A stretch of 64,000 nucleotides of DNA from the NCBI GenBank assembly GCA_902779645.1, contig CACZCH010000002.1:114697-178696 (forward strand), read 5' to 3'. The position numbers and the translations under genes were made by a program. This DNA comes from an uncultured bacterium (lineage in GTDB: Bacteria; Cyanobacteriota; Vampirovibrionia; Gastranaerophilales; Gastranaerophilaceae). Below are positions 32,707 to 41,787 of this stretch, in pieces; the first letter of the stretch is position 1; the number at the start of each line of letters is the position of its first letter. The notes beneath the pieces are model-generated. The model searched no databases. It saw only the letters and a program-made list of their open reading frames with translations, and was not told the DNA's origin.

Positions 32707-33567
32707 ATGGTAGATGTTAGTAAAGTATCACAGTGGGTACAAAAGGCTGTTGCAGATATAGCAGCTTTTGAGGGGAAATTAAATAAGATAGATAAGGATT
32801 CTACGGCAGAGAAAAATGCTTTAAGCGCTCTTCTTGCCGGTAACAACTTAACCCCTGATGACAGAGATTATATTGAAGGATTTATGCTTGATAAAAATGC
32901 TAAAGCAGAAAAAATCAACGGACTAAAACCTAAAAAGAACGAATCACGAAGTATAGAAATGCCATATAATGAGCCTATTGGTACTTTTGAAAATCAAAGT
33001 GCTGATGAGGTAAATAAATTAAAATCAATGTTTAGCAAAATGCACTTGTTCTTTGATGAAGAAGGCAATGTCGCAAGACAAGAAATCCGTGGGACTGATG
33101 GTGAATTAACAGTTCTTAGCAGTGTAAAGCATATAAACGAAAACGAAATGGAAATGAATACAGAACAAAAAATGATTGATGGTAGTGTTATTACATCTAA
33201 AGTAATCAGAAATGGGGCAAAAAACTTGGAAGATGCAACATACAAAATTTTAGACAGGGTTATTAAAAAAGATAACAAAATTGCACAAGAAGAACACACA
33301 AATCCTGATGGAAGTACTGTAAGAACAACTTATTGGAGTGCCAAAAGTATGTTTGTTGCAATTCCCTCTCCAATTCACATAATAAAAACAGAACAATCAA
33401 TTGAAGAATTTCTGGCACAAATTGATAAAGTAGAAGAAGTATTCAAAGATGGAGTTGTAACTGTCAAATACTACAATAAAGATAATGAGTTGATTCTTTC
33501 GCAAGAAGGACATTACACACAAGACAGATCTGGTTATTTTATTACTCAATTCCAGATGGAAGAATAA
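32707..33567 (+). CDS. Hypothetical protein of the sigma-28-type regulon
   Basis: 286 residues from ATG 32707 (GAAAGGAG upstream; an in-frame ATG at 32689 overlaps that site). The first 60 residues are helical (VSKVSQWVQKAVADIAAFEG, NALSALLAGNNLTPDDRDYI). Residues 120-280 are beta-rich with repeated charged strands (LFFDEEGNVARQEIRGTDGE, EEHTNPDGSTVRTTYW, VTVKYYNKDNELILSQEGHY), suggesting a repeat or jelly-like fold. No signal peptide or membrane segment. Unrecognised. It is bracketed by two identical terminator cores and preceded by a microsatellite and a sigma-28-type promoter. Confidence 0.7.
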   Translation: MVDVSKVSQWVQKAVADIAAFEGKLNKIDKDSTAEKNALSALLAGNNLTPDDRDYIEGFMLDKNAKAEKINGLKPKKNESRSIEMPYNEPIGTFENQSADEVNKLKSMFSKMHLFFDEEGNVARQEIRGTDGELTVLSSVKHINENEMEMNTEQKMIDGSVITSKVIRNGAKNLEDATYKILDRVIKKDNKIAQEEHTNPDGSTVRTTYWSAKSMFVAIPSPIHIIKTEQSIEEFLAQIDKVEEVFKDGVVTVKYYNKDNELILSQEGHYTQDRSGYFITQFQMEE

Positions 33568-33595
33568 ACAAAATTAAGTATAAAATATGATAATT

Positions 33596-33626
33596 AAAAT
33601 ACGTTCGTGAAAACGAGCGTATTTTT
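33596..33626 (+). terminator. Terminator after the 32707 gene
   Basis: AAAATACGTTCG, loop TGAAAA, CGAGCGTATTTT then T-rich. Core identical to the rpsG terminator at 32355. Confidence 0.92.
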
Positions 33627-33728
33627 CTATTAATTATTGTTAAAAATATTTGAACCTTTTTTTCATTTCATCGTTTTAATAATATAATTTAATATAGGAG
33701 TATATTAGATTATATTGAAAGGATTTAT

Positions 33729-33995
33729 ATGGAATTAGGTTTTGCCGGTATTATTGCTGCTGTAATTATCGCAATTTTATTTATAAAACTAATAAAATTC
33801 GGACTTAAAATAGTTTTGTTTTTTATTTTGGCTATCGTAGTGTCAGTTACATTATGGATATGTTTTACTCAGCCTGATATGCATGAACCGTTCTCGGTTA
33901 ATACTATTGAATATCTTTTTAAAATCAATAAAGACGGTTCAATGACTACAACAAAGCAGGTAACAGAAACAGTTATAAAGAACGGGGGTAAATAG
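33729..33995 (+). CDS. Small membrane protein
   Basis: 88 residues. Residues 3-50 hold two adjacent hydrophobic segments (FAGIIAAVIIAILFIKLI and IVLFFILAIVVSVTLWICF), followed by a soluble tail of about 38 residues. The Shine-Dalgarno is GAAAGGA. First gene of the 33.7-38.2 kb envelope operon; 6 bases before the next start. No known family recognised. Confidence 0.72.
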   Translation: MELGFAGIIAAVIIAILFIKLIKFGLKIVLFFILAIVVSVTLWICFTQPDMHEPFSVNTIEYLFKINKDGSMTTTKQVTETVIKNGGK

Positions 33996-34001
33996 AAGTA
34001 A

Positions 34002-35042
34002 GTGAAAAAGCTATTTACATTAATACTTACATTAATATTTGCAACTTCTACAAACTGCTACGCAGTTAGTGCTCTTTATTATCTTAAAGGGATTAAAACA
34101 ACTGATGTTCAGCCTATTGTTGAAAAAAGCTTTGCAGCCAATAACTTTCATCTTGTAAAAACAAACCCATACTACGGTATTGCGCAAACAGGAGATGATT
34201 CAGCCATAATCATTATACAGCAGAGCGGTGAAAATATGTTTTATTATTATCAATCTGCAGAAGATAACCTAAAAATAAACAAATCCGTACTTAAAGAACT
34301 CAAAAAACAAGGGATTACAATTGAGCAATCATTTAATACTAGCTTAATTGAAATTTATGATAATTTGGCAAAAGAAGTTACATCAAAAACAGAAACTCTT
34401 AAAACATATAATTTTGAAGAATCGCAATCTTCGGCATTTGAGCCTCCAAGACAAAACGAACAGCAATATACACAATCTGCAGTTTACAGAGGATACGTAA
34501 CTCAATTGAACGCAGGTACAAAATTCCAAGCATATTTACAGAATTCAATAAATACGGCAACTGCACAAAAAGGCGACCAAATAATTGCAGTTCTAACAAA
34601 CGGTTTGACATACAACGGTCACGAAGTCGCTCCGCAGGGGAGTCTTGTATACGGAAGTTTATCAAAAGCAAGACCTGCAACATACGGTTCAAGAAACGGA
34701 AGAGTTGTTATAAACTTCACACAACTTGTAACTCCTGATAACAAAACATATAACATCTCAACAGAAGAAATAGATTTTACCGTATCAAATGAAGGTAAAG
34801 TTAATGAATCACTAAAAAGTGCAGCAGGAGCAGCACTTGCCGGAGCATTAGTAGGACTTCTTGTAGGAGCTATATCAGGAAGCGACCACATGTGGCGTTC
34901 CGCCGCAATAGGTGCCGGGGCAGGGGCAGGTTCATCAGTTATTTATACTACTGCTGAACGCGGAGTGGATGCAGAGATACCGTCATTTACAGAGATAGAA
35001 ATTACGCTTACACAACCGTTAAGCGTGACTGTTGGAAATTAG
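34002..35042 (+). CDS. Secreted protein with TrbI-like beta domain and glycine zipper
   Basis: 346 residues, GTG start. Signal peptide at residues 1-22 (LFTLILTLIFATSTNCYA). Residues 170-265 (YLQNSINTATAQKGDQIIAV, EVAPQGSLVYGSLSKAR, VINFTQLVTPDNKTYNIST) resemble the beta-rich domain of TrbI/VirB10-like proteins. Residues 275-312 form a glycine zipper (AAGAALAGALVGLLVGAISG, then AAIGAGAGAGSS), a membrane-inserting or oligomerising element. Likely periplasmic or outer-membrane associated. The reading frame overlaps nothing and the next gene starts 25 bases later. Confidence 0.68.
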   Translation: MKKLFTLILTLIFATSTNCYAVSALYYLKGIKTTDVQPIVEKSFAANNFHLVKTNPYYGIAQTGDDSAIIIIQQSGENMFYYYQSAEDNLKINKSVLKELKKQGITIEQSFNTSLIEIYDNLAKEVTSKTETLKTYNFEESQSSAFEPPRQNEQQYTQSAVYRGYVTQLNAGTKFQAYLQNSINTATAQKGDQIIAVLTNGLTYNGHEVAPQGSLVYGSLSKARPATYGSRNGRVVINFTQLVTPDNKTYNISTEEIDFTVSNEGKVNESLKSAAGAALAGALVGLLVGAISGSDHMWRSAAIGAGAGAGSSVIYTTAERGVDAEIPSFTEIEITLTQPLSVTVGN

Positions 35043-35067
35043 GGGTAAAGATAAAAGGAAAGTAAAA

Positions 35068-35736
35068 ATGAACAAAAGATTAATTATTTTAGGACTTTTA
35101 ATTTTATTTATAGCTATTATAGGAAAATTGCTTTTTGTTGCGTGCAAAAATATTAAAGTAGATGATTTCCATAAAGCTGCTGTAATTTTTGTAGTTGATT
35201 CGTCTGCTTCCAACCAGAAAAATCTTCCTGAGCAGGTTAAATATATGAAGTCGCTTTGTTCAATATTAGATCCGGAAGATGAGATTAAAATTTTAAAAGT
35301 TTCAGAAAGCTCATACCTGATTTATGAAGGTTCACCTTCTAACTCAAAAGGTATTACAAAATCGGTTGAAGCATTCACGCAATATAACTCTAAAGACTAC
35401 GGTACAGCTTATGGAGAAGCTCTCAAAAAAGCTTTCGAACATTGTTTGACTATGAAAAAAGAAGGATATGTACCGGCTGTTGTTGTAATAGGCGACCTTG
35501 AAAATGAAGGCGCAATTGAAAAACAAATCAACTGGGATACTCTTCCGCAAAATATAAAAGGAGTAAAAGAATATATTCCTGAAATTTCAATGATGTTTGT
35601 CTATGCTCATCCAGAAAAATTGGATATGGTTAAAACAAAATTAAATCCTGTTTTAGGTGAGAAAAAATTAATAGTGGCAAATGAAACAGGATTAGACAAA
35701 GTTAATCGCAGATTTTTAGAAGCAATCGGCAGATAG
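35068..35736 (+). CDS. Membrane-anchored VWA-domain protein
   Basis: 222 residues from ATG 35068 (AAAGGAAAGTAAAA upstream); the in-frame ATG at 35032 overlaps the previous gene. One N-terminal membrane segment (LIILGLLILFIAIIGKLLF) and then a von Willebrand A-like domain: AAVIFVVDSSAS supplies a DxSxS MIDAS motif, and VPAVVVIGDLENEG is the later acidic strand. A metal-dependent adhesion or complex-assembly role facing the periplasm is expected. It sits between the glycine-zipper gene and the FHA-like membrane gene. Confidence 0.75.
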   Translation: MNKRLIILGLLILFIAIIGKLLFVACKNIKVDDFHKAAVIFVVDSSASNQKNLPEQVKYMKSLCSILDPEDEIKILKVSESSYLIYEGSPSNSKGITKSVEAFTQYNSKDYGTAYGEALKKAFEHCLTMKKEGYVPAVVVIGDLENEGAIEKQINWDTLPQNIKGVKEYIPEISMMFVYAHPEKLDMVKTKLNPVLGEKKLIVANETGLDKVNRRFLEAIGR

Positions 35737-35784
35737 GGATAAATATATAATAAAACAGTTAAAAAGCATAGGAGAATAAATATA

Positions 35785-37386
35785 ATGGCATTTACAATAG
35801 TTACTAAGTATGGAGAAAAAACATTTGCAGACAAAGAATTAGTGAATATTTCTTCTAACGCAAATGCTGATTTTCAGGTCGATTTTGGATTCCAATTTAT
35901 GCTAACAGTTCAATGCGACTTGAAAACAAACAGATGCGTTTTACTTAATCAATTCCATAACCAAAAATTTTTATTCAAGGGTAAACCCATCCCCGCACAA
36001 CTTGAAATAGATAAAGTTTGCAAAATTATGGTTGACGGGAGCGATGAATTCATTACCATTAAAGTTCTTGGCGAAGCTACAACAAGAAATATCACAGAAG
36101 AAAACATATCAGAAGCTGATATTAAAGCAATATACGGTAACGACGTAAATGCTGCCGCTAAAATAATGATAGAAAAAAGAAAAGCAGAGATTGAAAATGC
36201 CAGAGTAAGTATTATAAAAGAAGTCGGGGCAAGAATTAATGATTTGAAGCGCAAAATTTCACAAAATTCTAAAGGAGGAATTTTCTTGCACATTGCGCTT
36301 TTCTTCTCTTCTTTTGTTTGTGCTTTTGGTGTTTCAAACTATTTAACAGGTTTGCCGCTCAAAGATGCCGGAGCCGTAATCCAAATGCCTACAAATATGA
36401 AACTTATTTTTGTATATGCATTTATTATCTACGGCGTAGCCTTAATTCTCAAACAAGGTGTTTATAACTACCTTCAAAACAGACTGGGTAATGACTCCAC
36501 AACATCAAAACTTGCAGAAGGCGTAATGGTTATTTCATCTTTGATATTCTTTTCTGCAATTTATTTGATTAATGTATTGTATTATATTGCACCAAAGACT
36601 TTTCCTTTGTTTGCTGTTCTAATCTCGTTATTTTTTGTTGCTACAACGGTAACACTTGGGATTGCTTGCGGATATTATAAAAACTCAAGTGTTGAGATGA
36701 AACAAGAACTTGATTCAATTGAATACAGAGAAGATTTTGAACATGTTATAAAAGAATACCAGCAATGGATTGAAAGATATTCTAATACACTTAGTCCCGC
36801 AAAAATCAGAAATATTAAAGATAAACAGTTTATGCTTCAAATAAAATCCCTCGGAGAAATTGTATTAGGGTTTATTACAGCACCTTTCTTAGCTTACGGT
36901 GTTTCAAATACTCTGGCTATGTGTTTTCCTGAAGCTGCAGGCTGGGTAAGAATCTCGGGTCTCAGATTAAGTCCTGTATTTTTGGTTCTTGCAACATTCT
37001 TAATCATTTTTGCATTCTTTGCTTTTGCTAACGCATTTTTAAACAGTAAAAAAATTGCAGGTTCAAATGTACTTAAACAAGACGGATTCAGCAACTACCT
37101 TCAGCACGGTGTTGAAATATACGGTATTGAAGGAGTAAACAGATTAAACAGAGATATGCGCCGCTCGTTCCTAATCGGGTGCGTCATTATCGGAATTGAA
37201 TTTACGATGAACGCATCATACTTTATGGGTGAAATAGGCGGAGATTTAGGCGGTATGTTATTAAGCGGACTCGCTGCGCTCGTCCCGACAGCACTTTTAA
37301 TCGCAGAAACATTTATGCTGAGTTCAACACAGTTTGAAACTTATGCTTGTGATGAACTCGCATCAAAAATTGACAGATTAAACTAA
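35785..37386 (+). CDS. Polytopic membrane protein with FHA-like N-terminus
   Basis: 533 residues. Residues 1-95 are a soluble beta-rich domain whose strand pattern (KELVNISSNANADFQVDFG, NRCVLLNQFHNQ, FKGKPIPAQLEIDKVCKIMV) recalls a forkhead-associated domain, without all canonical residues. Residues 110-165 are a charged coiled-coil-like linker. About eight hydrophobic segments follow (first near 168-190, last near 490-515). AGGAG precedes the ATG. The stop overlaps the next start (TAATG). Possibly the inner-membrane platform of the envelope assembly encoded here; family not recognised. Confidence 0.65.
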   Translation: MAFTIVTKYGEKTFADKELVNISSNANADFQVDFGFQFMLTVQCDLKTNRCVLLNQFHNQKFLFKGKPIPAQLEIDKVCKIMVDGSDEFITIKVLGEATTRNITEENISEADIKAIYGNDVNAAAKIMIEKRKAEIENARVSIIKEVGARINDLKRKISQNSKGGIFLHIALFFSSFVCAFGVSNYLTGLPLKDAGAVIQMPTNMKLIFVYAFIIYGVALILKQGVYNYLQNRLGNDSTTSKLAEGVMVISSLIFFSAIYLINVLYYIAPKTFPLFAVLISLFFVATTVTLGIACGYYKNSSVEMKQELDSIEYREDFEHVIKEYQQWIERYSNTLSPAKIRNIKDKQFMLQIKSLGEIVLGFITAPFLAYGVSNTLAMCFPEAAGWVRISGLRLSPVFLVLATFLIIFAFFAFANAFLNSKKIAGSNVLKQDGFSNYLQHGVEIYGIEGVNRLNRDMRRSFLIGCVIIGIEFTMNASYFMGEIGGDLGGMLLSGLAALVPTALLIAETFMLSSTQFETYACDELASKIDRLN

Positions 37387-38195
37387 TGAAATTAATACTT
37401 CAAATATTATTAATACTACTAATCATTTCCACGTTTTCCGTTTGTGCAATAAAACCAAATTTGCACAAAAATGTTATTGTGTATGATTCAAATTATACAC
37501 TCGTAACGGAAGAAGAAGTTAAAACAGAAACAAAAAGCATTCCTGTAATGGAAATGCCCGTAGCACCTGTACAAAAAACAACGATTGCAGAGAAAAATGT
37601 GAAGCCAGATATACAAACAAAAAAAACGCAGACAACTAACATAAAAAAACAAACACAAACTATCCCAAAACAAAATACAACTGTTCAAAAAACAGTTACA
37701 CAACCTCAGGTGCAGACTAAAACAAAAAAAACTACAATTGGCACAAAACCAATCGTAAAAGATACAAAAACAGAAATACCTAGAATTGAACAGCGTACAA
37801 CTGTAAAAACTGTTGAACAGCCAAAAGTATTAACTCAACAGGAAGAAAACATTGCTTGGAATATTTGGCGTTCTAATTTAACAAACAAAATTATGCAGGA
37901 TACTAAACTTCCTAATATACCAAACGGAACGTTATTTCAATTTTCATTTACAGTAGATAAGTACGGTAAAATTTTAAACGTACAAACAGGAGCTAACCCT
38001 GCTAATTATACACCTTATGCAATACAATACATTGCACCTGTAATAAGAAGTTATCAAGGTCATTCTATTTTGAATTTTCCTGAAGGTACAGCAAGAATAT
38101 CTACACAAGTTACAGGCAAATGGAGAATTTCAAACACCGAAAAATACAGTACACCACAAGATTATAATGACATAGAGAAAATCAGAAAATATTAA
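37386..38195 (+). CDS. TonB C-terminal-domain-like protein with Thr/Lys/Gln-rich spacer
   Basis: 269 residues. A single N-terminal hydrophobic segment (LILQILLILLIISTFSVCA) could be an anchor or a signal peptide; a cysteine at its end is compatible with a lipoprotein but no clear lipobox is seen. Residues 45-150 are a low-complexity Lys/Thr/Gln spacer, like the periplasm-spanning part of TonB. Residues 155-250 (WRSNLTNKIMQDTKLPNIP, FQFSFTVDKYGKILNVQTG) form a TonB-C-type fold. It could link an inner-membrane complex to an outer-membrane partner. Coupled to the FHA-like gene. Confidence 0.72.
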   Translation: MKLILQILLILLIISTFSVCAIKPNLHKNVIVYDSNYTLVTEEEVKTETKSIPVMEMPVAPVQKTTIAEKNVKPDIQTKKTQTTNIKKQTQTIPKQNTTVQKTVTQPQVQTKTKKTTIGTKPIVKDTKTEIPRIEQRTTVKTVEQPKVLTQQEENIAWNIWRSNLTNKIMQDTKLPNIPNGTLFQFSFTVDKYGKILNVQTGANPANYTPYAIQYIAPVIRSYQGHSILNFPEGTARISTQVTGKWRISNTEKYSTPQDYNDIEKIRKY

Positions 38196-38205
38196 GGAGA
38201 ATATT

Positions 38206-38901
38206 ATGAGACCGGACGGAAGAAAAAATAATCAATTAAGAGAAATTAAATTTACACACGATTTTACAAAACATGCACTTGGATCAGTTCTGGTAGAGTT
38301 CGGTGATACAAAAGTTATTACAACAGCTTCCGTAGACTTAAAGAAACCAAAATGGATGTCAGACGATGACAATAGAGGCTGGGTAACGGCAGAATATTCG
38401 CTTCTTCCTGCTTCTACAAATACCAGATGCAAACGTGAAAGAGAAAAAGTTTCAGGCAGAACACACGAAATCCAAAGACTTATAGGCAGAAGTCTTAGGG
38501 CTTGCGTTGATTTAGAAAAAATGCCCGGTATGACAATTACAATTGATGCAGATGTTATTCAAGCAGATGGTGGGACAAGAACTGCAAGTATTTGCGGTGG
38601 ATTTCTCGCTCTAAGAGATGCAATTAAAAAGCTTATGGAATCCGGTGATATTAAAAAGAATCCAATAATAGAACCTATTGCAGCTATTTCAATTGGTATC
38701 GTCGACGGAGATATAAGGCTGGATTTGAACTACGAAGAGGATTCACACGCACAGGTTGACTCAAATGTCATTCTTACCAAAAGCGGTAAAATTGTTGATT
38801 TTCAAACAACCTCCGAAGGCGAGCCCTATGAATTTGAAAGAATGATTGAGCTATTTAATACTGCAAAAAAAGGAATTAACAAAATTATAAAAATGTACTA
38901 A
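38206..38901 (+). CDS. rph: Ribonuclease PH
   Basis: 231 residues, slightly short of the usual 238-245. RPDGRKNNQLREIKF, GSVLVEFGDTKVITTASV, QRLIGRSLRACVDLEKMPG and IDADVIQADGGTRTASICGG are diagnostic. A phosphorolytic 3'-5' exoribonuclease that trims tRNA 3' ends. AAGGAG precedes the ATG. Ten bases downstream of the TonB-C-like gene; its stop overlaps the convergent methyltransferase stop by four bases. Confidence 0.95.
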   Translation: MRPDGRKNNQLREIKFTHDFTKHALGSVLVEFGDTKVITTASVDLKKPKWMSDDDNRGWVTAEYSLLPASTNTRCKREREKVSGRTHEIQRLIGRSLRACVDLEKMPGMTITIDADVIQADGGTRTASICGGFLALRDAIKKLMESGDIKKNPIIEPIAAISIGIVDGDIRLDLNYEEDSHAQVDSNVILTKSGKIVDFQTTSEGEPYEFERMIELFNTAKKGINKIIKMY

Positions 38902-39650
38902 TCATCAGCAAATAATTTATATAGAATAACACCTGCAGATATACTTAAATTAAGTGATTCAACTTGTGAACTCATTTCTATTGTTAAGAATTCGCCGTTA
39001 GATTCTGCATAACTAATAAGTTCATCGCTTAACCCTGAAGATTCTGTTCCAAACATTATCAGCACTTTTTTATCGGCTTTAAACTCTTTAAGCCATACAC
39101 TATCTTTACTTTTAGGTAACGTAGCAACGGGGGTTAAGTCTGAGCATAACTCGGAGAGTTCTTCAAAACTTTTTATACTGAATACCGGAATTTTCCATAA
39201 ATTTCCAACCGAAGCTCGTACACATTTCGGATTATACAAATCAACAGTATCGCCATATAAAATAACCGCATCAACACCAAATGCACAGGAAGTTCTAAGA
39301 ATTGTACCGAGATTTCCTGCATCCTTAATATCTTCCAAAAGAACGACTCGTTTATAATCTTTTTTCCATTCGCTTTTTAATTGCCTGCCAACTGCAACAC
39401 ACTTAGGCGGAGTCGTTGTTGTTGAAATTTTAGACATAACAGCGTCATTTGTTTCAATTTGCTCAAAATTTGTAAATTTGTTATAACCGTCTGCTACAAA
39501 AATTCTTTCGATTTGAACTCCACTTTCTATTGCCTCTTCTATACATTTTTCTCCTTCGAGAAGAAACAAACCGCTTTCATCACGATACTTTCGTTGTTGG
39601 AGCTTTGCAGTTTCTTTTACCAAATCATTATTAACGCTTGTTATTTTCAT
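38898..39650 (-). CDS. TrmH/SpoU-family RNA methyltransferase
   Basis: 250 residues. An N-terminal L30e-like substrate-binding domain (QQRKYRDESGLFLLEGEKC, EEAIESGVQIERIFV) precedes the SPOUT knot: AGNLGTILRTSCAFGVDAVIL, VLIMFGTESSGLS and MSSQVESLNLSISAGVILY. It is a 2'-O-ribose methyltransferase of rRNA or tRNA; the target base is not predictable from sequence. It overlaps the upstream aminopeptidase by four bases (ATGA), so the two are coupled. Confidence 0.9.
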   Translation of the reverse strand: MKITSVNNDLVKETAKLQQRKYRDESGLFLLEGEKCIEEAIESGVQIERIFVADGYNKFTNFEQIETNDAVMSKISTTTTPPKCVAVGRQLKSEWKKDYKRVVLLEDIKDAGNLGTILRTSCAFGVDAVILYGDTVDLYNPKCVRASVGNLWKIPVFSIKSFEELSELCSDLTPVATLPKSKDSVWLKEFKADKKVLIMFGTESSGLSDELISYAESNGEFLTIEMSSQVESLNLSISAGVILYKLFADD

Positions 39651-41134
39651 AAGATTTCAAATCCTTCCAACCATTCTTTTTCTTGCGAGTTTAGCATAGA
39701 ATAATCAATCAATTTGCCTTCATACCCCATTTTAACAAAAGAATAAATTTTACCGTTATTATAATAACAGGAATTTTCCAATCTGACACCAAAATGTTGC
39801 GGATTATATAACCCCGGTTCTATTGTAAAACACATGCCGTCTTTTATATCACACTTTGCAATCTCATTTTGAGAAAGATTTGGTGGTGCTTCGTGAACAT
39901 TTATACCAATACCGTGCCCGAGCCCATGATTGAATTTAAATCCTGCAATTTTGTCATCAAGCATATTGTGAGCAAGTGTATCAAGCTCAAAACCGGTTAA
40001 GTTTGTAACCTTATAATTAAAACAATTCAAAAATGCTTTTAAAACCATTGTATAAACTCTTTTTTGGAGTTCATCAGGTTTCCCTTTTACAAATACTCTT
40101 GTTATATCAGTAGCAAGCCCGCTTTCATAGTACGCTCCGCTATCAATTAACACTAAATCCCCATCTTTAAGAATTACATCTTTTGAATTTTTAGCATAAT
40201 GCGCTTGAGCTGAATTCTCATTAATAGCAACAATTGAATTAAAACTCAATGATTTTGCACCGTTCTTTATGTACGCTTCGCGTAATTTTACAGCAATATC
40301 ATATTCAGATAAATTATCGTTCTGTTCAATATACTCTCTTATCTCCATTATCGCTTTGTCAGTTCGAGAAAATGCATCTTTATAGGCTTCAAGCTCAATT
40401 TCTGATTTAATAGCCTTCAAGAGTTTAACATCTGAAGGCTTAGCAACAGGATGTTTTATTAAATAATAATCATGAGCAGTAATAGTAGATTTATCAACAG
40501 TTAATTCTTTATCGTAAGACGACAAAAATTCGTCGCATTCTTTGTCATCACTGAATAATTTTCTCTCATCTCCGGATATAAACAACTTTGCCCAAATTTT
40601 AGCCGTGTTATCCGAACTAAAATCTCTTAGTCCGGTTAAATATGAAACCTCTTCCAAATTCGATATAAATACCTGTTCCGACTTGTATTCAACAGGTTCA
40701 AATGCCTTGTAATATTGAGCATTATGCACAACAGTAAAATCATTTATCGGATCAAAGTCAAGAAGTTTTAGTTTATACCCTTCAAAACCTTCCAAACGAG
40801 TCTGAGAAACTTTTTTAGAAACAATCCCCAGTATTTTTTCAGGATTTATTAACTTTCTAATCTCTTCATCCTGCTTTTGTCCGATTTGAAGTTTTACAAC
40901 GGTTATACCTTTTTTAACCTCTAAATCAGCCTGAATATGATATCTTCCGTCAACAAAAAGATATATTGCATCTTTAGTCATAAGAGCATCACCGGTTGAA
41001 CCAGTAAAACCTGTCAAAGTATAACGAGCATTTTCTTCCAATAAAGGATACTCAACCAAAAACTTATTGGTCGAGTTTACTAGCAGGTAGTCAACCCCGA
41101 GTTGTTTTAAAAATTCTTCATTATTCATCGACAT
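39647..41134 (-). CDS. Aminopeptidase P-type metallopeptidase (M24B)
   Basis: 495 residues: an N-terminal creatinase-like domain and a C-terminal pita-bread domain. Metal ligands are visible in LIDSGAYYESGLATDITR, LGHGIGINVHEAPP, CFTIEPGLY and GVRLENSCYY. It removes N-terminal residues before proline, or is a close Xaa-Pro peptidase. The start overlaps the parvulin gene by 14 bases. Cytosolic, no signal peptide. Confidence 0.92.
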   Translation of the reverse strand: MSMNNEEFLKQLGVDYLLVNSTNKFLVEYPLLEENARYTLTGFTGSTGDALMTKDAIYLFVDGRYHIQADLEVKKGITVVKLQIGQKQDEEIRKLINPEKILGIVSKKVSQTRLEGFEGYKLKLLDFDPINDFTVVHNAQYYKAFEPVEYKSEQVFISNLEEVSYLTGLRDFSSDNTAKIWAKLFISGDERKLFSDDKECDEFLSSYDKELTVDKSTITAHDYYLIKHPVAKPSDVKLLKAIKSEIELEAYKDAFSRTDKAIMEIREYIEQNDNLSEYDIAVKLREAYIKNGAKSLSFNSIVAINENSAQAHYAKNSKDVILKDGDLVLIDSGAYYESGLATDITRVFVKGKPDELQKRVYTMVLKAFLNCFNYKVTNLTGFELDTLAHNMLDDKIAGFKFNHGLGHGIGINVHEAPPNLSQNEIAKCDIKDGMCFTIEPGLYNPQHFGVRLENSCYYNNGKIYSFVKMGYEGKLIDYSMLNSQEKEWLEGFEIL

Positions 41135-41399
41135 CCGTAAGTTTTATCAAATGCCATCCGAATTGCGTTTCAACAGGTTTTGAAATTTCACCTTTTTTAA
41201 GTGCAAATGCTGCATCTTCAAACGGTTTTACCATCATACCTTTGCCAAACCAGCGAAGGTCCCCGCCATCGCGTCCTGATGGGCATTTAGAGTATTCTCT
41301 TGCTAAGTCTTCAAACGGAACACCATTTTCTATATCTAAAAGAAGATTTTCTGCTTGTTCTTTTGTTTCAACTAAAATGTGACTTGCTCTGATTTTCAT
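41121..41399 (-). CDS. Parvulin-type peptidyl-prolyl cis-trans isomerase
   Basis: 92 residues, a stand-alone rotamase domain like PpiC. ASHILVETKEQAENLL, FEDLAREYSKCPSGRDGGDLRWFGKG and VETQFGWHLIKLTDVDE are diagnostic. No signal peptide, so cytosolic. First gene of the parvulin, aminopeptidase, RNA methyltransferase unit. Confidence 0.95.
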   Translation of the reverse strand: MKIRASHILVETKEQAENLLLDIENGVPFEDLAREYSKCPSGRDGGDLRWFGKGMMVKPFEDAAFALKKGEISKPVETQFGWHLIKLTDVDE

Positions 41400-41496
41400 A
41401 ACTTTACTCCATTTATTATAACAATACCTATTTTAGCCCTAAAATCAGAATATGTAAACAAAACAAAAACTAGCTCTAAAGAATTAATTCTAAAGA

Positions 41497-41525
41497 TTGA
41501 CTTCTTTTGGGAAATGATATATAAT
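41497..41525 (+). promoter_or_regulatory. Strong sigma-70-type promoter of a short transcript
   Basis: TTGACT (41497-41502), 17 bases, TATAAT (41520-41525), one of the best promoters in the window. The only thing it can express before a terminator is the short RNA at 41532-41597. Confidence 0.8.
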
Positions 41526-41531
41526 ATATAT

Positions 41532-41597
41532 ACAACTGGTTGAAATATGAAGAGAAAGAAAGACGCTTCTTACGGTATATAGTAAGAAGCATTTTTA
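41532..41597 (+). ncRNA. Candidate small RNA or leader-peptide transcript
   Basis: About 65 bases from the predicted start point to a terminator with stem GCTTCTTAC (41565-41573) and GTAAGAAGC (41582-41590) followed by ATTTTT. It contains an 11-codon frame at 41547-41582 (MKRKKDASYGI) that overlaps the hairpin. Either a regulatory small RNA or a leader peptide/attenuator; the next gene has its own motif promoter, favouring an independent RNA. Confidence 0.6.
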
Positions 41598-41658
41598 TTG
41601 ATATTTGTGCATCACAAGCCATAATTGTAAAGTTTTGTAACATTTATGCTTCAAAAAA

Positions 41659-41693
41659 GGCAATTTCTTAACGTTTATATACTTTATATATAC
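41659..41693 (+). promoter_or_regulatory. Bipartite motif promoter (copy C)
   Basis: GGCAATTTCT, 11 bases, TACTTTATATATAC on the plus strand, about 95 bases upstream of the ATG at 41788. This is the only full-length consensus plus-strand copy. Confidence 0.65.
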
Positions 41694-41787
41694 AAGAGAG
41701 ATAAATCCAAAAAATCAAATCCAAGTATTTGTTTTTGTATTTTCCACCCCAAAAAAGAGAGTATAAGAATTATAAGGAGTATTTATT

